DNA from: Anopheles merus
Lineage: Eukaryota > Arthropoda > Insecta > Diptera > Culicidae
Direction: 5' to 3'
Assembly: GCF_017562075.2 (NCBI RefSeq)
Contig: NC_054084.1
Span: 31,203,158-31,267,157 of the forward strand
Length of the DNA: 64,000 nt
Below, piece after piece: positions 35,687-48,710 of this stretch. The first letter of the stretch is position 1. Every line of letters starts with the position of its first letter. Under the pieces are notes generated by a model. It searched no databases. It was not told where the DNA came from and was given only the letters and a program-made list of their open reading frames with translations. The translations under genes and the position numbers were made by a program.

Positions 35687-38600
35687 CCACTCCCTTCCAG
35701 AAACCCTCCCCTGAAGAGGAAAACGCAATTCTCGATGGCAAAATCAATCGCTGCCGAAACGCGCGGGGGAGAGAGAGACGAGGTACAAAATTCCAAGTGA
35801 AAGATGCTGGAAAGGAAGCAGCGGCCGAACGGGGAAGGAACGAAAAAAAAGGGAGCCTCCAAACAAAATGGACCGTAACGATCGTGTGTGTGTGTGTGTG
35901 GAGAGAAGGCTGCTGGAACGATCACCTCTCTACGAGAAAGGAATGTACTGATTGGGGTTGGAAAGGGTTCCCGGTGGTGATGGTGGTAACCATTTCCTGG
36001 TGGTGCCCTCTCTAAACAGTGAACTCATCTCCCGCAACAGCCAGCAGCGATGAAGAGGGGAGCGCGGGGGGTTTGGCCGAGGAGCAGCAAAACCTGTACA
36101 AATGAAAGACTACAACAAGGGTAGAAAGAACGAACGTAAACACCGAGCCGCTGTGGAAAAGGAAATATCAAATGAGGAGCAAAGCAAGTGGAGAGCGAAG
36201 GGCAGGGAAAGAAAACGCAGCTTTTACACACGCAACAGCCAGCAGAGAGAACGGACGGAAAGAAATGGAGCGAAGGAAGGGCGAAGCAAAGCGCACACCA
36301 GCGGAGAAAGAAAGCGTGTACACCACACCGAAAAAAAGGAAACCGAAAAATTGGCCCTCATCGTTCTTAATGCGGGTGTGCGTGGTGCGTCTGTGTGTGT
36401 GTGCAAGGAAAAACAATAATAACACAACCAGCACCAATACCCGAAAGGAAATGCCGACGAAGAAAACCATCAGGGGACAGGACAGGAGGGGAAAGCGAGC
36501 GGAAAAGGAATCAAAGCATAAATACAAAGAAGAACCCACAGAGAGAGAAAGAGTCCAAACGATGTAATAAGGAAATTGAGAAGATGAGGATGAGAACAAA
36601 ACAACAAAAAAACGCGTCTAGAAACAGAAGACGAAGGAAGAAGAAATGAAAAACAACAGAAAAAAACTACGCAAGAACGCACGAAAGAAAAGGAAAGATA
36701 AAGGCAAGCGCAAAAGCGAATCAAAACACGCAAGAAAGGAGGAACAAATCAGACAGATAAAAGGAGCAAAAGAGAACCGATTTACTCTTGGTGTGTTTTC
36801 TTTTTTTTTCATTTCCAAAACACAAAACAAGAGACGAAGAGGCAAATAGGAAGAGACGAAAACTCTGGAGGAAAAAAAAACACAACATAAATGCTCGTAA
36901 AAACCTTTTCTCCAGTAAGTCTTTTGACCTCTCTCGCTCTTTCGCTTCTTCTTGGGGCTTTGGTCTGTTTTTTTTTGTTGTTCTTCTCCTCCACAGCATC
37001 CGTGATAATCTGCTTCGGCCTTCATCTAGGCCGCGCGCGCACACGCGGGCAGGCATATCTCTTTCCGGGACTGGGACTGGGACCAGAGGCCGCTCAAGCG
37101 GACACGTTGATGCGTTGCGCGCCTTAATTCTTTTCGCCTTCCCCATATATATATGCGTGCTCCACTCCACAATCCTGCTATGCTTTCGCTACGCACCTTC
37201 TTTCTTCTAAGCGCACAACAGCACGGCTGAAGCGTTGAGGCAATGAGAAGAAGAACGGCTCGAAAAAAAAACGCTCCCAGCAGGGGACATCCTATACTGG
37301 GAGAGAATGGGTTGCTGGCACTGCTTTGCCACAGGTTCCCTCTGCCCTCCGGTTGTGGTCCATTTCATCTACTGATTCTGGCGCTGATGCGAAGCCTACC
37401 GAGAGTTCCCCCGGATAGCACACGGAAGATCAGAGTCAGCGGTGATGTGGCGAAGAGGAGCAAACAACAACACATCCGCGACGACCTTAAGGCTTTTGCC
37501 ATTCTCCAACGGTGACATTCCATTGGAGCAGAGTAACACATATTGAGAGAGCATGAAATGGAGGAAAAAATACACAAACAACGTTCTCACCTCCACTTAG
37601 GAGGCTTAGGAGTTTGAAGATGATGGTCTGGCGACGGTGACTTAAAATCTCGCCACGATCCGAGCAGCTAAACGCTTCCTAAACAAACGCAGCAGGAGAC
37701 ACTTGTGTGACAGTGAGTTGTGGCGTGGTGGCCGCTTCTCCCGGACATCTACAAGCCAAGACATTGCTAGCATCAATCCCCAGGCACAGAAAAGTTGTGG
37801 AAGATGTCGAAAAGAGCAATGTGCCAGAGAAAGACCCACACAACTAGCTCACGAGAGATCTCGGCGTGATCTTCCTGCCGTGTGATCTTCCTCCCCAAAA
37901 ATGGACCCCATCCAATTGGGAGGAAGTTCAAGACGCGACGCCCTCGTGGAAGAACTCGGGCAACGGGAGACTGTGGTGTATTGTGGTAACGATCACAGAA
38001 TAGAACCTTCTAATGGTCATCATCTACACCGTTTTTTTTTTTTCATTTCAGTTCCACACACTCCAAGCCCGCGTGGAGTTCAACGAGGTTCGCCGCTTTC
38101 AGACATCACTCGCCCAAGATTTCTCCATCTATTCGTCATAGTGCTTGGCTGGAACGCCCGAAGAAGAACACCAGAGCCGTCGTAATTCGTCTGCCTCGTC
38201 TAATGAACCTTTTCACCTATTCACTTTAAGGAGCGGCAGTAGGGATTCTTATTCCATTCCCACTGTTCTTCTTTCCAGACAAACGGAACCAACATCTGAG
38301 GGAAGAAGTAGAGACAACTTTCGGCAGTTGACTGACCACCAGAGATTTCCTCCATCATCGGTACCACCATATCTCCAACCGCAGGGGCATTAACATTTTT
38401 CGACTCCGTCCAAGATCCGGACACTAGATTACGGATCCGCTTGGCTTTCGAGCGTCGAGTCCCCACATACACACAGCTTCCATACACGAGATGATGATTG
38501 CGAGAATGGAAGCACTGATTTATGACAGGCTCTCTCCCCAGTGCTCCGCCGGACTCCCAATTTGTCTTCCTCTGGTGGGAGCTTCTTAACCCATGGGTGT

Positions 38601-41600
38601 GTAGAGGTTAAGTTAGTTTAAGTGTTCAAGTGCACCGTTGAGACGCGAGCATCCAGAGCGTGCCCAGAGCAATCTTCTTGCACAGCTACATTCAAGATAC
38701 CCCGTCCAGCCTCCGGGGATGATGTTTAGATTTTACTTTTACCAGGAATTTCGGAACTATGAAGACAAGAGATGACTTGACCGTAGATACCCGTGTGTGT
38801 AAGGCAACCAGGCACTAAGTGGTCCCAGTGTTCTTCGCCATTTAACAGTCTCTATTATGAGATATGAATAGCAAACTAAAAAATGACATCCGCAGAGCGC
38901 TATTACAGACATTTGGTTACGCCCGATCTCGCAGGTGGGAAAAATGGCCGCTTATAATGGTTTTTCTTGCGCCACAGGGGGGAACTCCTCTTCCACACAT
39001 AATTCACCTTTTTGCTGGACAGTCAGCCGTGTCCCTCTCCTCGTGTCCAACAAAAGGAAGTTTTATTTCTCTAGAAATGCAGTAAAAATCCTCCGATTGC
39101 CCCGAGAGAGCCTCCTTGGTGTCTGTCGTAGGATTTTGTTGTTGTTGTTGTTGTGTGTTCTAAACCGGATGGACTCCCCGTCGAGGGATATCGGAGGGTC
39201 GAAAAGAAGCCCGAATTCGATTCGGACAATCATCAATGCATCGTGTAAGCGCGAGCGCAGCACACAGTACCCCCTATATATCTCAGGTACTTTGCTCTTT
39301 CAACCAGAGACGTTTCACAGTGCATCCTTGCATTTCCAGAGGTCCATATTTCGGTTGCCAAACCGAGTCACCGAGAGTTGGCGGCATCATTCTGGACCTC
39401 TCGACCGACCCCTCGGGATAATTCAAGGAATTTGACTTCCTTTTGTTTGTGCGTGCATCAGACGAAGGGCCTTCGATGCCGCTCTTCTTTCTACGCAAAG
39501 GACATGAGACTCACAAGGGTTCGAGACCGGAGGTATTGGCTGCTTACCGTTTGTTGAGCTTGTGTTTGAATTCCGGCCCTTCCCGAATGGGTGTTTTCCT
39601 TTGTGACCTTCCCTTCTCGATGGTGTGTGCTGTTTCTTTGAACTTTTTTTTCAACACACAACACAGCCCAAGGAAGACGAAAAGTGTTACAATGTACGCG
39701 CATCGCTTTTTTGGAGAGCTCTCTTCCAGGAATGACGATGACTTTGCTTGACACACGCTCACTGTGTATGCGTACCACTTTAACAGGCTTGCCAGTGGAT
39801 TTAGGCCTATGTTTTACAGCAAATCAACTTTCCTCCAAAAAACGGTCAAGCATATTTTCCAAGAATTTTCGCATCCAAGAATTCTACAAAATCAAGCGAT
39901 CATCCGCTTTTTACTTCAGGACGAAAGGGAAAAACAACATTCAAACAATAGAGCTTTTTGTTGTAGGCCTTATCTTTCCATGTGCCCTTCTTACAGCAAG
40001 AATGGCGATGTAATCTAAACCGCATCCCACTAATCAGCAATTAACGAAAAGGGATATCGTTCTCCCTTCCAACTTCAAACTTTTCCCAATTTTTGCTGCC
40101 ATTCAGATTCGGCAAACGTTGGTCATCACCACCCCCGTGTGTCGTGTGTCGCAACACGCATCTCTCCTCTCTCTGGACAGTTGTGTTTCACATGTGTTCC
40201 GAATGATGTTTTGCGCCGGCAATAAATAATGCGCACCCACCCACCAAACCTTCCTTCAGTTGAGTGTTAAAATTTGCCCAGTTTCCCCCTGCTGTCGCAC
40301 TGACTTACGATAAATATTATCCCTCCAAAATCCCAAAATCAGACACGCAACAAAGCAGCAGCAAGTGCATTGGGAAATATATCGCAACACTCGAGGAAAA
40401 TTCGATGGGAATAGAAGGGAGAGAAGCATAATATTCTACCGATGCGTGTAAAAAGAGGCATCTTACCTTAACACATTACACACATGGCGCGCCGGCTAAG
40501 GGGGACGAAAGGACGCAAACACGACCAGGGGTTGAAACCACCGAAATGGTGTTATCCGGGGGCATGTAACACTATTATTATTATTAGACAGGAGGCCGGA
40601 GAGGAATTTTCAGGGCAAAAAGTAATCGCGCGTCCCTTTTCACAGCAGGCAACTAACCCCTCCCTCCTTCGCGCTCGATGCCGCGTGTGTTTGTTGCAAA
40701 AGTGTCGTCCTTCCGGTTGTGCGCGCACGTTCTTCCTTCCAAGTACAGAGAATGAGGGGGAACAATCCTATGAACTCACACCCCTCTTAAAACCCAAGCG
40801 CCGTGGTGTGTGTAATTCATATTCTATTGCCGGCAAATCTGTTCCGATTTTACGTTACGCAGAGTGCCCCTGGACGACCACATCGGAAGCGGAACTGTGC
40901 CCGTTTCTGCTTGAGGGGTGGTGATGTGAGCAGTAGGAGATCAGGTGCATCCGACGAACCAAGGGGGAAGTAGTTTGCACTTGTCCGGAACTCGAGGGAT
41001 TTCTCCGGGGCCAAAAAAAAACGCTTCGTCAACCATCTGTGCCGTCACAGGAAGAGAGGGAATCTCCCATCGTTGCGCAGGGTGGTACAAATAATTAATT
41101 TTGTCCCTGGCCGATGGGAATTAGGGCATTCCTGATTGTGTCTACACAGCGTACAGTGGGTAAAGTTCTTCCTATTTTTATGTGCATTTTTTGAGGACTG
41201 CACGCACGTGAATTCTTGCACGAAAAAGGTTTTGCTTTTTAAAATGTTAAATCGATAATGAGATCGACACATTCCACCCAAGCAGCCGGCCAAGTAAGCC
41301 AGTAGTTCCCTCGCACAGGTACATCGATGCCTGCGCACCACTTCATACGCTTGTAAAACGATTAAAACTCATTCCGAAATTTCTTTCACACCGCGTTTGA
41401 GAACATTTTCGCACCCACTTTTGTGTTTCACCTCCGAGGGGAGAGGTAGATGTACTCTTCTTAGCCTTCTATGCAGCGGCGGTCATCTCTTCCACGGGGA
41501 AAAAGAGATACACAGAGCACCGGGTGAGAAGCTAATCGGCTTCGCTTGTGTCTTTAGAGTTATTTTTCCTATTTTCTGGGTAGCCAAACACAGGCCGAAA

Positions 41601-42708
41601 CACACTGCCCTTACCCATTTTACTGGGACTCGCTGTATGGGTAGGCGCAAAGTACTTGAGAAGAGCCCAGAAACACCCTTCGGCAACCGAAGAAAACCAA
41701 ACTCGATCACCAGCAGCGTAAAGATCGAGAGCCGGAGAGCAGTTTTGAGTGTTAAGTAGCCCATAAAACAATACCACAGCACCATCGGCCATCTTTAAGG
41801 ATAGAGGTAGTGGAAGAAAAGCGGCCAGGCGCAGGCGCAAACGGCAATCCAATGGACTTGGAAACACACACACACACACTTTACAGGTGTGTAGAAGTAG
41901 CAGCACAGAAGGGCATATTGGATGCAAAAAAAGAAGAAAAACCTTCAACTGCCGAAAGGACATTCTTCTGGAGGACATCCTTTTTATTTTAAGGTAAGGG
42001 ATCTTTTGCAGGCCCTGAATGTCAATGAATAAGGAATGAGAAGAGGCTCACTTTCCCAAAATCGTTTTGTTCCTCTTCAAAGTCCAATAACCATTACCTT
42101 CTGCTCATTACACACGCACACACACACGGGACCCATATCACATTCACATCACAAGTGGGTTTTTGAGCAGTGCAATCCTGCGTGCATCGGATGCACTTGT
42201 TGGTGAGCCTCTTTGATGCTCACAAAAATACTGTTGCGGCTCATATGCTAATTTCTAACGGTTCCGTGCTAAACGACTTCCTTCTTCGATCCGAACAAGG
42301 AAAGATCGATCCGAGCCGCTGGGCCCGGCCATTGGCTGTGTGGTGGAAGTGTTCTAGGAAGTGATGTCGGTAGTTACTCAGCACACGCATCCGCTCAACT
42401 TTCGCCCAAAGCGGGACAAAATGCGCCACCGAAGCCAAACAAAATAACGTCCAGTGAGGTTTGTTTTTCCTTTCCTTTTCGACAAAAAAAAACACTACTT
42501 GGTATCTAAAATAATGCTTGGGTGTACATAAAATAAAAGCAGCAACCAGCGGGGTTTCTTCGCCAACCGGACAACACAGTTAGAGAGTGGTGTGTTGGTG
42601 TTTGGTCATTCTCTTACAGTCTCACACAGTTAGTGGCCGCAAAGTATGTAAGCAAAACGGAACCTAATATGCGCGCGGAACAATTGCAACAGTTGCAGTA
42701 AGAAAAAG

Positions 42709-42709
<1 letters not shown>

Positions 42710-42754
<45 letters not shown>
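42710..42754. repeat. Long GA microsatellite
   Basis: About 45 bp of AG units with one AA interruption, a potential GAGA-factor binding stretch upstream in the putative aop transcription unit. Confidence 0.85.
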
Positions 42755-45324
42755 TATGAGCGGGGGAAGTTAAAAAGTGCACCAAAAGCAAAATAACTCC
42801 TCCTTCTAACTTCCAACCACTCTTACTCTTCTTCTTCAAAGGGCCAAGACGCACACGCAGCACACGCGGACATAAACAACGCGCAACGGTGGTCAGCGGC
42901 GGCTTCCGCCACGCATCGAAACGGAACAGAGCGAGCCGCGCAAACGGTCATTGGACGGGAACGGGAAAAATACAACCACCACCACCATCCACCCCGCGCT
43001 GCATTCCTCCTTCTCCTTTAGGCGCATTCGAAGCAAAAATGTGTCTGCGATTGCAAAAGTAGCAAAAAGGCAGCGCCCAGCAGCAGCGCAAAAAGAAATG
43101 GTCACATGTTTGTATGCAAATCGGAAGCAGGAAGAATATGAGAGGAAGGGCGGGTTAGGGCGGTTGATTGAAGGGAGAATTTCTTCTGAGAAAACGGGGG
43201 CAAACAGGGAGAAGAAGCAAAGAAAGAAAAAAAGAAGCAAAGGCATTGGGTAGTGTGTTTATTCTTGCTCTTCTTCGGTGAGGAAGTTAAGTCAATATTC
43301 GAAGCAGCCACGGAGTTGCAGTGGCAGCCAGCAGCAGTTTGTATGGTGGATTGCATTTGCAATAAAACACACCACATGTGTGCCAAGTGTGCAACAAATG
43401 TGTTAATGCACAACCAATACGTGGCCAACAGTGCATTAGCTTTGGTGCAGCGTTGCAAGGGAATTATTGGTCGATTTTTTGAAACATTTTGAAGGATTTC
43501 TGAAGGCGTTTAAAAGCGCAAAGATTTATTTGTTGATTGTGGCAGCGTTAGTTGTGGGATTTGTTGATATAATTTAAGGATTATAGATATTTCTAAATAT
43601 TACTACAATCAATTGTAACAGAGCATTTGCCTAAGCGTTTTTTTTTTCATTAAATATTGACCACACAGAAATCGTCATCAATTCAAACACCAAACCCGGA
43701 TGTTAAGTACCCAAGATTGCCCCCCTCCCCCTTTTTGCGGCTACTATTGTTCTGTCATCAGTCAGTCTGGACAGTCGCAAACGGCGGGCTTCATCTCATC
43801 ATCTTCTTCACCTTACCATGTCGAACAGCAAAAATGGAAGAAATGCCGGCCACACACTCTCAGCGAGCGCAAAAAAGCGCCTTTCTCGAACGCGAAATTG
43901 TGTTTACTTTCGATCGTTCTAATGCTCTTTCTTCCCCTTTCTCTCTCTCTCTCTCACTCAGCTGCCTCAAACGTCCACTAGGGAGTGAAAAGATTTGGCA
44001 AACGATGGCAATTTTGTCTGTTGCCATACACCGCCGCCACTCTGCTGCACAATAATACCAAAAACACCACACCAGCGGTGGTAGGTGGGTGGGAGCTGAG
44101 AAGCCAAAAGGGGAAACACCATGCGGTTCCGGCATGGCACCAAGGGACACGTCGTTTCGTCGTCGCCGTCGTCGTGGAAAGGCAATCTCATCAATCATAA
44201 TTTATTATTCAAATTTACTGGCTGCTGGTGCCGTGCTCTTCGCGACGACCGACGGCCGGCTCGGCGCTCGATTACGTCGGCTCGACGCGGGAAAAGAGTT
44301 CCCTTACAGTGTCGGTGTGTGTGTCCGTGTCTCCGAGTTAGTGAAAAGAATTATGCTGAGTGTGTCTTTTTCGGCATGTTGTTGGTGGCAAAACGGCGTG
44401 CACGGGGGCTAACTTCTAAGCTTATGCTCTAAACCCCTCTCGTGTGACCAATTAACAACACACGAGCGCGCGGGCCCGTTGAAGATGCGCTTTGAGGAGG
44501 AGGAGGTTAGCACTTTCCCGCATAATTTGCCGCCCCGTGGTGTAGTGTTTTCTCTCACCAAATGTGCCTTATGCTTTATATGCGTTTTTGTAGTTGTAAC
44601 CCCATAATTTGCTCGGGTGATAATTGTGATTATTTAACAACACCCGATCGAGCTGTGAGAAGACGCGGGCGGATAACAACAATAACAACAACACATGGTT
44701 GATTCAAAGTGACACCCAGAAGAGGGGGAAAACACTTGCATTTAAACGTACTTACCGGTTGGAGTTTTGTTGGGGGGTGGGTGGTTTGTTTTCCTTCTGG
44801 CCCTGGGCGGCGTACCAACTTGTTGCTTGGATCTCGTCGCGTGCGCCTTTCCTTCAATTTATCTCACTTTCTCGCTCTCTCTCTCTCGCTCTCTCAGTTT
44901 TCCAGTTAGTCCTTTTTTCTAGGGGGCTCTGCTGCCGGCACAACAAAATATTCTTTCTCACGCACAGCGAAAAAACAAACACAAATTACATACACACAAA
45001 AAACAGGCTCTTGCAAGAAACACTCGAGCACAACTTTTCTTTTAGCCTTTCGATTGGTTTTCTTTTTCCTCACACACACACACACACTTTCGCCCTCTCT
45101 CTCTCTCTCTCTTTCTCTTCAAATATCACTCCTACGAAACAAAAAACGGTTGCACTCGTGGTTGCTGTACGTGCTCATGTTTTCATCACTCGTTTCGCGG
45201 TGGAAATCGGGCCCGGAAGAAGCCGCCGCATTTCCTTCTTTAGCGGGGAAGCAGCTTACAGGAAAACGGAACAGCTGGGGACGTAGCGCGAAAATTAAAC
45301 AACCAACAACAAAAAAGAGCTCGC

Positions 45325-45345
45325 TTCTTCTTCTTCTTCTTCTTC
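45325..45345. repeat. (TTC)7 trinucleotide repeat
   Basis: Seven TTC units on the plus strand (GAA on the minus strand). Confidence 0.8.
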
Positions 45346-46937
45346 TACACACTTTGCTTCAAAACCGATACACCACCACCACTCACATCCATTTGACTTT
45401 GTGGCCTGCTGTGTGTGTGTGTCGTTCGTGTTTAGCACACAGAAAGCACACACTCACGCACAGTACTACTGCCCCTGTCGGATGGTGGCCGATTTCCGTT
45501 GTGAAAAACGCGATACAACACAAGCAAGCACTCACACACACAGGACACTGACACACTGGGGTTGGCTGGAAAAACTGTGGAAAGAAAATATGGGGAAAAA
45601 TAAATGGATAATGTAAACTCGCGCGCACTTTTCTGTAACCGTAGTGTGGATGTGTGCGTGTGTGTGTGTGTCAAGGGTGGGTTGGGGAAGAACGTCACAA
45701 CAGCGGCGACGGTCAGCTTATTTGTGCGCTCTTCCGGTTATTGAACGGTTGCCCGCCCGTTATCGCTGTCCTTTGTATTGCGTCGTCGTTGGTGTGCGAG
45801 TGATTTTTGCTTCCGATTTTACACACGAAGGGAGGAAGGTTTTCTAATATGTTTTTAGCTAGCTGAAAACCTTTGCTTTGGAGAAGTTTTTACTCTCAAA
45901 CACAACACACACAAAAGAAACACAGTTTTTGATTCCACAAAACCGGTGGATGATAATTGAGTAAACGTCACTAAACAAAAGCCTACTGCGGTCTTTATCT
46001 TCTCTTTTGCTTCTCTTCTCTGCTCTACTTGCTTGTCAAACGAATATCCTTTTTTTTAGGGACAATGGGCACACACAAATCACAACCCGCTTTCTGGAGA
46101 ATGCAGGACACACACAGTCAGTGTATGTTTTGTTCTAAAGGCCACTTCTTCATCTTCTTCTCTGCTAGAACACACTTCTTGCGGGTCAGTTGAATTCCCA
46201 GCTCTGCACCGGTCACGGAACAACACCACGAATGTTTCTTCTCCTGCTGGCTGCCCAGGCTACTACTGACTTTGTGCCAATATGTGTGCGGCGATCTCAC
46301 TCTTGTTCTCGCTTACACGGACGACGACGATGATGATGATCTTCTGCGCCTACTTGAAAAGAGTAGCGAGATATGGCGGGCGCCCGCCGCGCTGACACTT
46401 GACACCGGCAAACACATTTCCTTCCGTGTGCGTCACACCACCACACCGCACCGCATGCAACACACTGCCAAACCGCGCCGCACACACACGCACGCACACT
46501 TCTCCGTGGTAGCGGGAAGTCGTGTGTTCCGGGTTTGTTTTTTTGTTTCCTCCTGCTGCTGCCGCTGCTGAGACAGCAACTACGGTGAGACATACATACA
46601 CTAGCAGTAAGCACACATACAGAAAAGGCTCATACACACCAGCAGCAACAAGAGGTTTGCGAGACGATCGCACGCTTTTTTTTCTACAAAACCGGTTCGC
46701 TACAGTGTGTGCCTTTTTTTGTGCTTTTTCTATTCCGGTTGGGATTTATTTCTGTGTCGGAGGATTTATTTCGCTGGTAAAGAATTTTGTACCTTTCGGT
46801 TGGGAGGTTTTTTTTGGTTTGCTTGTTTGTAATACAACTCGTCCACACACAACACTTGGAAAACTTTGCTCCAAAAAGCACGCGGGTTTTTTTCGGTTCG
46901 GAATTGAACAGTTTGGAAGTTTCCGGTACCGAAACAC

Positions 46938-46971
46938 TACTGATAGTTCACACGTGCACACGATTTTTATA
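46938..46971 (-). promoter_or_regulatory. Candidate aop core promoter: TATA box plus Initiator
   Basis: On the minus strand TATAAAAA starts at 46971, and TCAGTA, matching the insect Initiator TCAGTY core, covers 46943-46938. The Initiator A (46941) is at +31 counting the first T of TATA as 1, so TATA sits at -30, the canonical distance. A CACGTG E-box (46951-46956) lies between them. Strand and position fit a start for aop far upstream of its coding exons, but no connecting 5' exon and donor could be established. Confidence 0.35.
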
Positions 46972-47099
46972 ATATTTTAAATCTCACTCCTTGTACCAAA
47001 CACAAAACACACAAACGGACTTAAATTATGATCACACCTTGCACACGGACTTTCCGAAATCAGGGGAAAAACAATTGATCACGCACAACATCGGGCGCT

Positions 47100-48300
47100 A
47101 AACTCGAAAACGTCGAAACTCACTATGAACTTCTAATATCTTTTGCTCTCTCGTGATGGTAAGATGGAATTGGGTTCGCTGTGTTGTGTCGAAATCTGGC
47201 GTGCAGCGTGTTTACTCGCAGCAGCAGCCGAAGAATAAAACGCTCCGTTCGCCTCGTTCGCCGCGTCAAAATTGAACCCGAAGCGCTCGAAACGGTCGGC
47301 CCAAAGTTCCGTTTGTGCGATGTGCGGGCGCCCGCACCCTCGGAGAGAGAGAGAACGCGTGAGCGAGAGAGCGTGCGATTGCACGCGTTCGAACAAGTGA
47401 AAAACATGCATTCCGTGTGCGCGGTCTCGCTCGCTCGCGTGCCACGCGGGTTGGGTGGGTGTCCCGCTCACTCTCACGCTCGTACACGGCACGTCGCTCT
47501 CTTTTTGCGAGCGCGTTTGCTTTGATTTCCGGAGCAATGGAGGGAGAGAGCGAGAGAGCGAGAATGTAAACACACGCTCGAGATACAGTGATGGCCGTAC
47601 CAGTTGGACGTACTGCACTGCTTTGGCTGCCGGGTTCGTGGAAAGAAAAGGTGCTTTCAGGAGCTTTGAATAAGGTTGAACGAGTATTGATGTAATGAAA
47701 TAAAATAAACAGTAGTTGAAGCAAAAACAAAAAAATGAACAGAAAATTATGGTAACGTTTTGCACGGAAAGGATGCTGCTCGTTTGCAAACACTCGCGCT
47801 GCACGCTACTGTAACGTAGGAGTGGGAAGCAGTAAACGCACACACACAGGCGCTCTATGCCCGCTTCTAGTCCGTTTGCGCTTGTGTGTATGGACTGTTT
47901 GCTGTGGTGTTAGGTGATCAACACACGCATATCAATCTCTCTCGCGCCCCGCGGCACCTAGAACGTGTCTCGCTCGCTCTCTCTCTCTTTCTCCCGCGCG
48001 GACGAGCTCGCCTTTTTCTTCCCGGAAATTTTCTTGCTTCCGCGTCGCGCGGTCGCGCACGCTTAGCAGAAGATGACAACCAGCCAGCCAGCGCACTGTG
48101 TCGGAAGGGTTTTTGGACGGGTGAGGGGCGGAAGAGGGAACGGACAGAATGTTGGGACCGGTCGAAAGAAACGTCGCCGTGGTCGACCGTCGCGCGGCGG
48201 AAGAAGAAGGTAAGTCCGCACGCTGCGTGCTAACGGAGTGAGTGTAATGGCCGGTCCGTTTCCGTGTGTGTTAGCGCGGCGTGTTGGTTAAAAATAAATG
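47100..48300. promoter_or_regulatory. GC- and GAGA-rich block, possible divergent promoter region
   Basis: The DNA is CpG-rich, with GAGA/GCGAGAGAGCG motifs at about 47340-47380 and 47540-47575 and CTCTCTC tracts at about 47935-47995. A perfect 16-bp palindrome GTGCGGGCGCCCGCAC lies at 47322-47337. On the minus strand a donor-like GTGAGT (47123-47118) follows a 5'-UTR-like stretch; on the plus strand a consensus donor occurs at 48209/48210. The block ends shortly before the composition changes at about 48.65 kb. Promoter activity is inferred. Confidence 0.35.
48073..48213 (+). other. Small basic ORF running into a consensus 5' splice site; possible first exon of a divergent gene
   Basis: ATG at 48073 with A at -3 opens a 46-codon frame (stop 48211-48213). 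Its end is strongly basic and contains GRKKRRRGRPSRGG, with the RGRP core of an AT-hook. The frame is interrupted by AAG|GTAAGT (GT at 48210-48211), the consensus donor, so splicing would replace the stop after 45 codons plus two bases. GC-rich DNA easily codes for Arg/Gly, so this may be chance. No downstream exon was identified. Confidence 0.2.
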
Positions 48301-48660
48301 TGCACACGCGCGCGCGCACACACACTGACAGTGCGGCCGTTTGGTAGGCTGGCATGGGAATCGATCGCTGGCGCAGTTCCTAAGGGTTTGGGTCCGATTT
48401 CTTCGTCTTATTTGCTTTCGTACCGTCCGGTTGCGTTCCACTTCTATGTATGTCCGGGTACGGGTCGAGAACTAAATTCGCGAATTGTTTGTTGTTTTGT
48501 TTCTCTTTTGTATTTGGTCGCAGACGCCACTTCCCCACGCCATCCCCCGTCTCACTGTGGGGTCGAATGGTTTTTAGGGCGATCGGAAGGGACATTTAGA
48601 AGGTCGATGAAATGGGGTCGCGTTTTGGGAGAGGTGCATGACCTAAGGTAGTTTTTTTTC

Positions 48661-48710
48661 TATTGGACTTCACTGGACTTCTGAAGTCTATTGGACTTCA
48701 TTGGATTGGT
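48661..48710. repeat. Short direct and inverted repeat cluster
   Basis: TATTGGACTTCA occurs at 48661-48672 and 48689-48700 (period 28), with GACTTC and GAAGTC forming an inverted repeat between them. It sits where the microsatellite-rich DNA gives way to AT-rich DNA. Confidence 0.6.

Larger units (their letters stand above)
7776..46800 (-). other. Probable long 5' intron(s) of aop, microsatellite-rich, no coding sequence supported
   Basis: It begins at the acceptor just upstream of the first coding exon. Over about 39 kb I found no frame with a recognisable domain. The many frames of 60-280 codons read as Thr-His, Cys-Val or Ser-Leu repeats, the expected translation of CA, GT and CT tracts. 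Minus-strand donor-like sites (for example GTAAGT at 10570-10565 and 44755-44750, GTAAGA after AAG near 40466) could mark non-coding 5' exons, but none can be proved. The intron assignment is inference; lncRNAs or independent genes inside are not excluded. Confidence 0.5.

Noticed and set aside
39515..39530. GGGTTCGAGACC, a good polymerase III B-box match
   Set aside because: No A box, acceptor stem or cloverleaf around it.
47133..47843. Minus-strand frame of 236 codons upstream of aop
   Set aside because: No recognisable domain and includes CT/GA-derived Ser-Leu-Arg repeats; more likely promoter and 5'-leader DNA.
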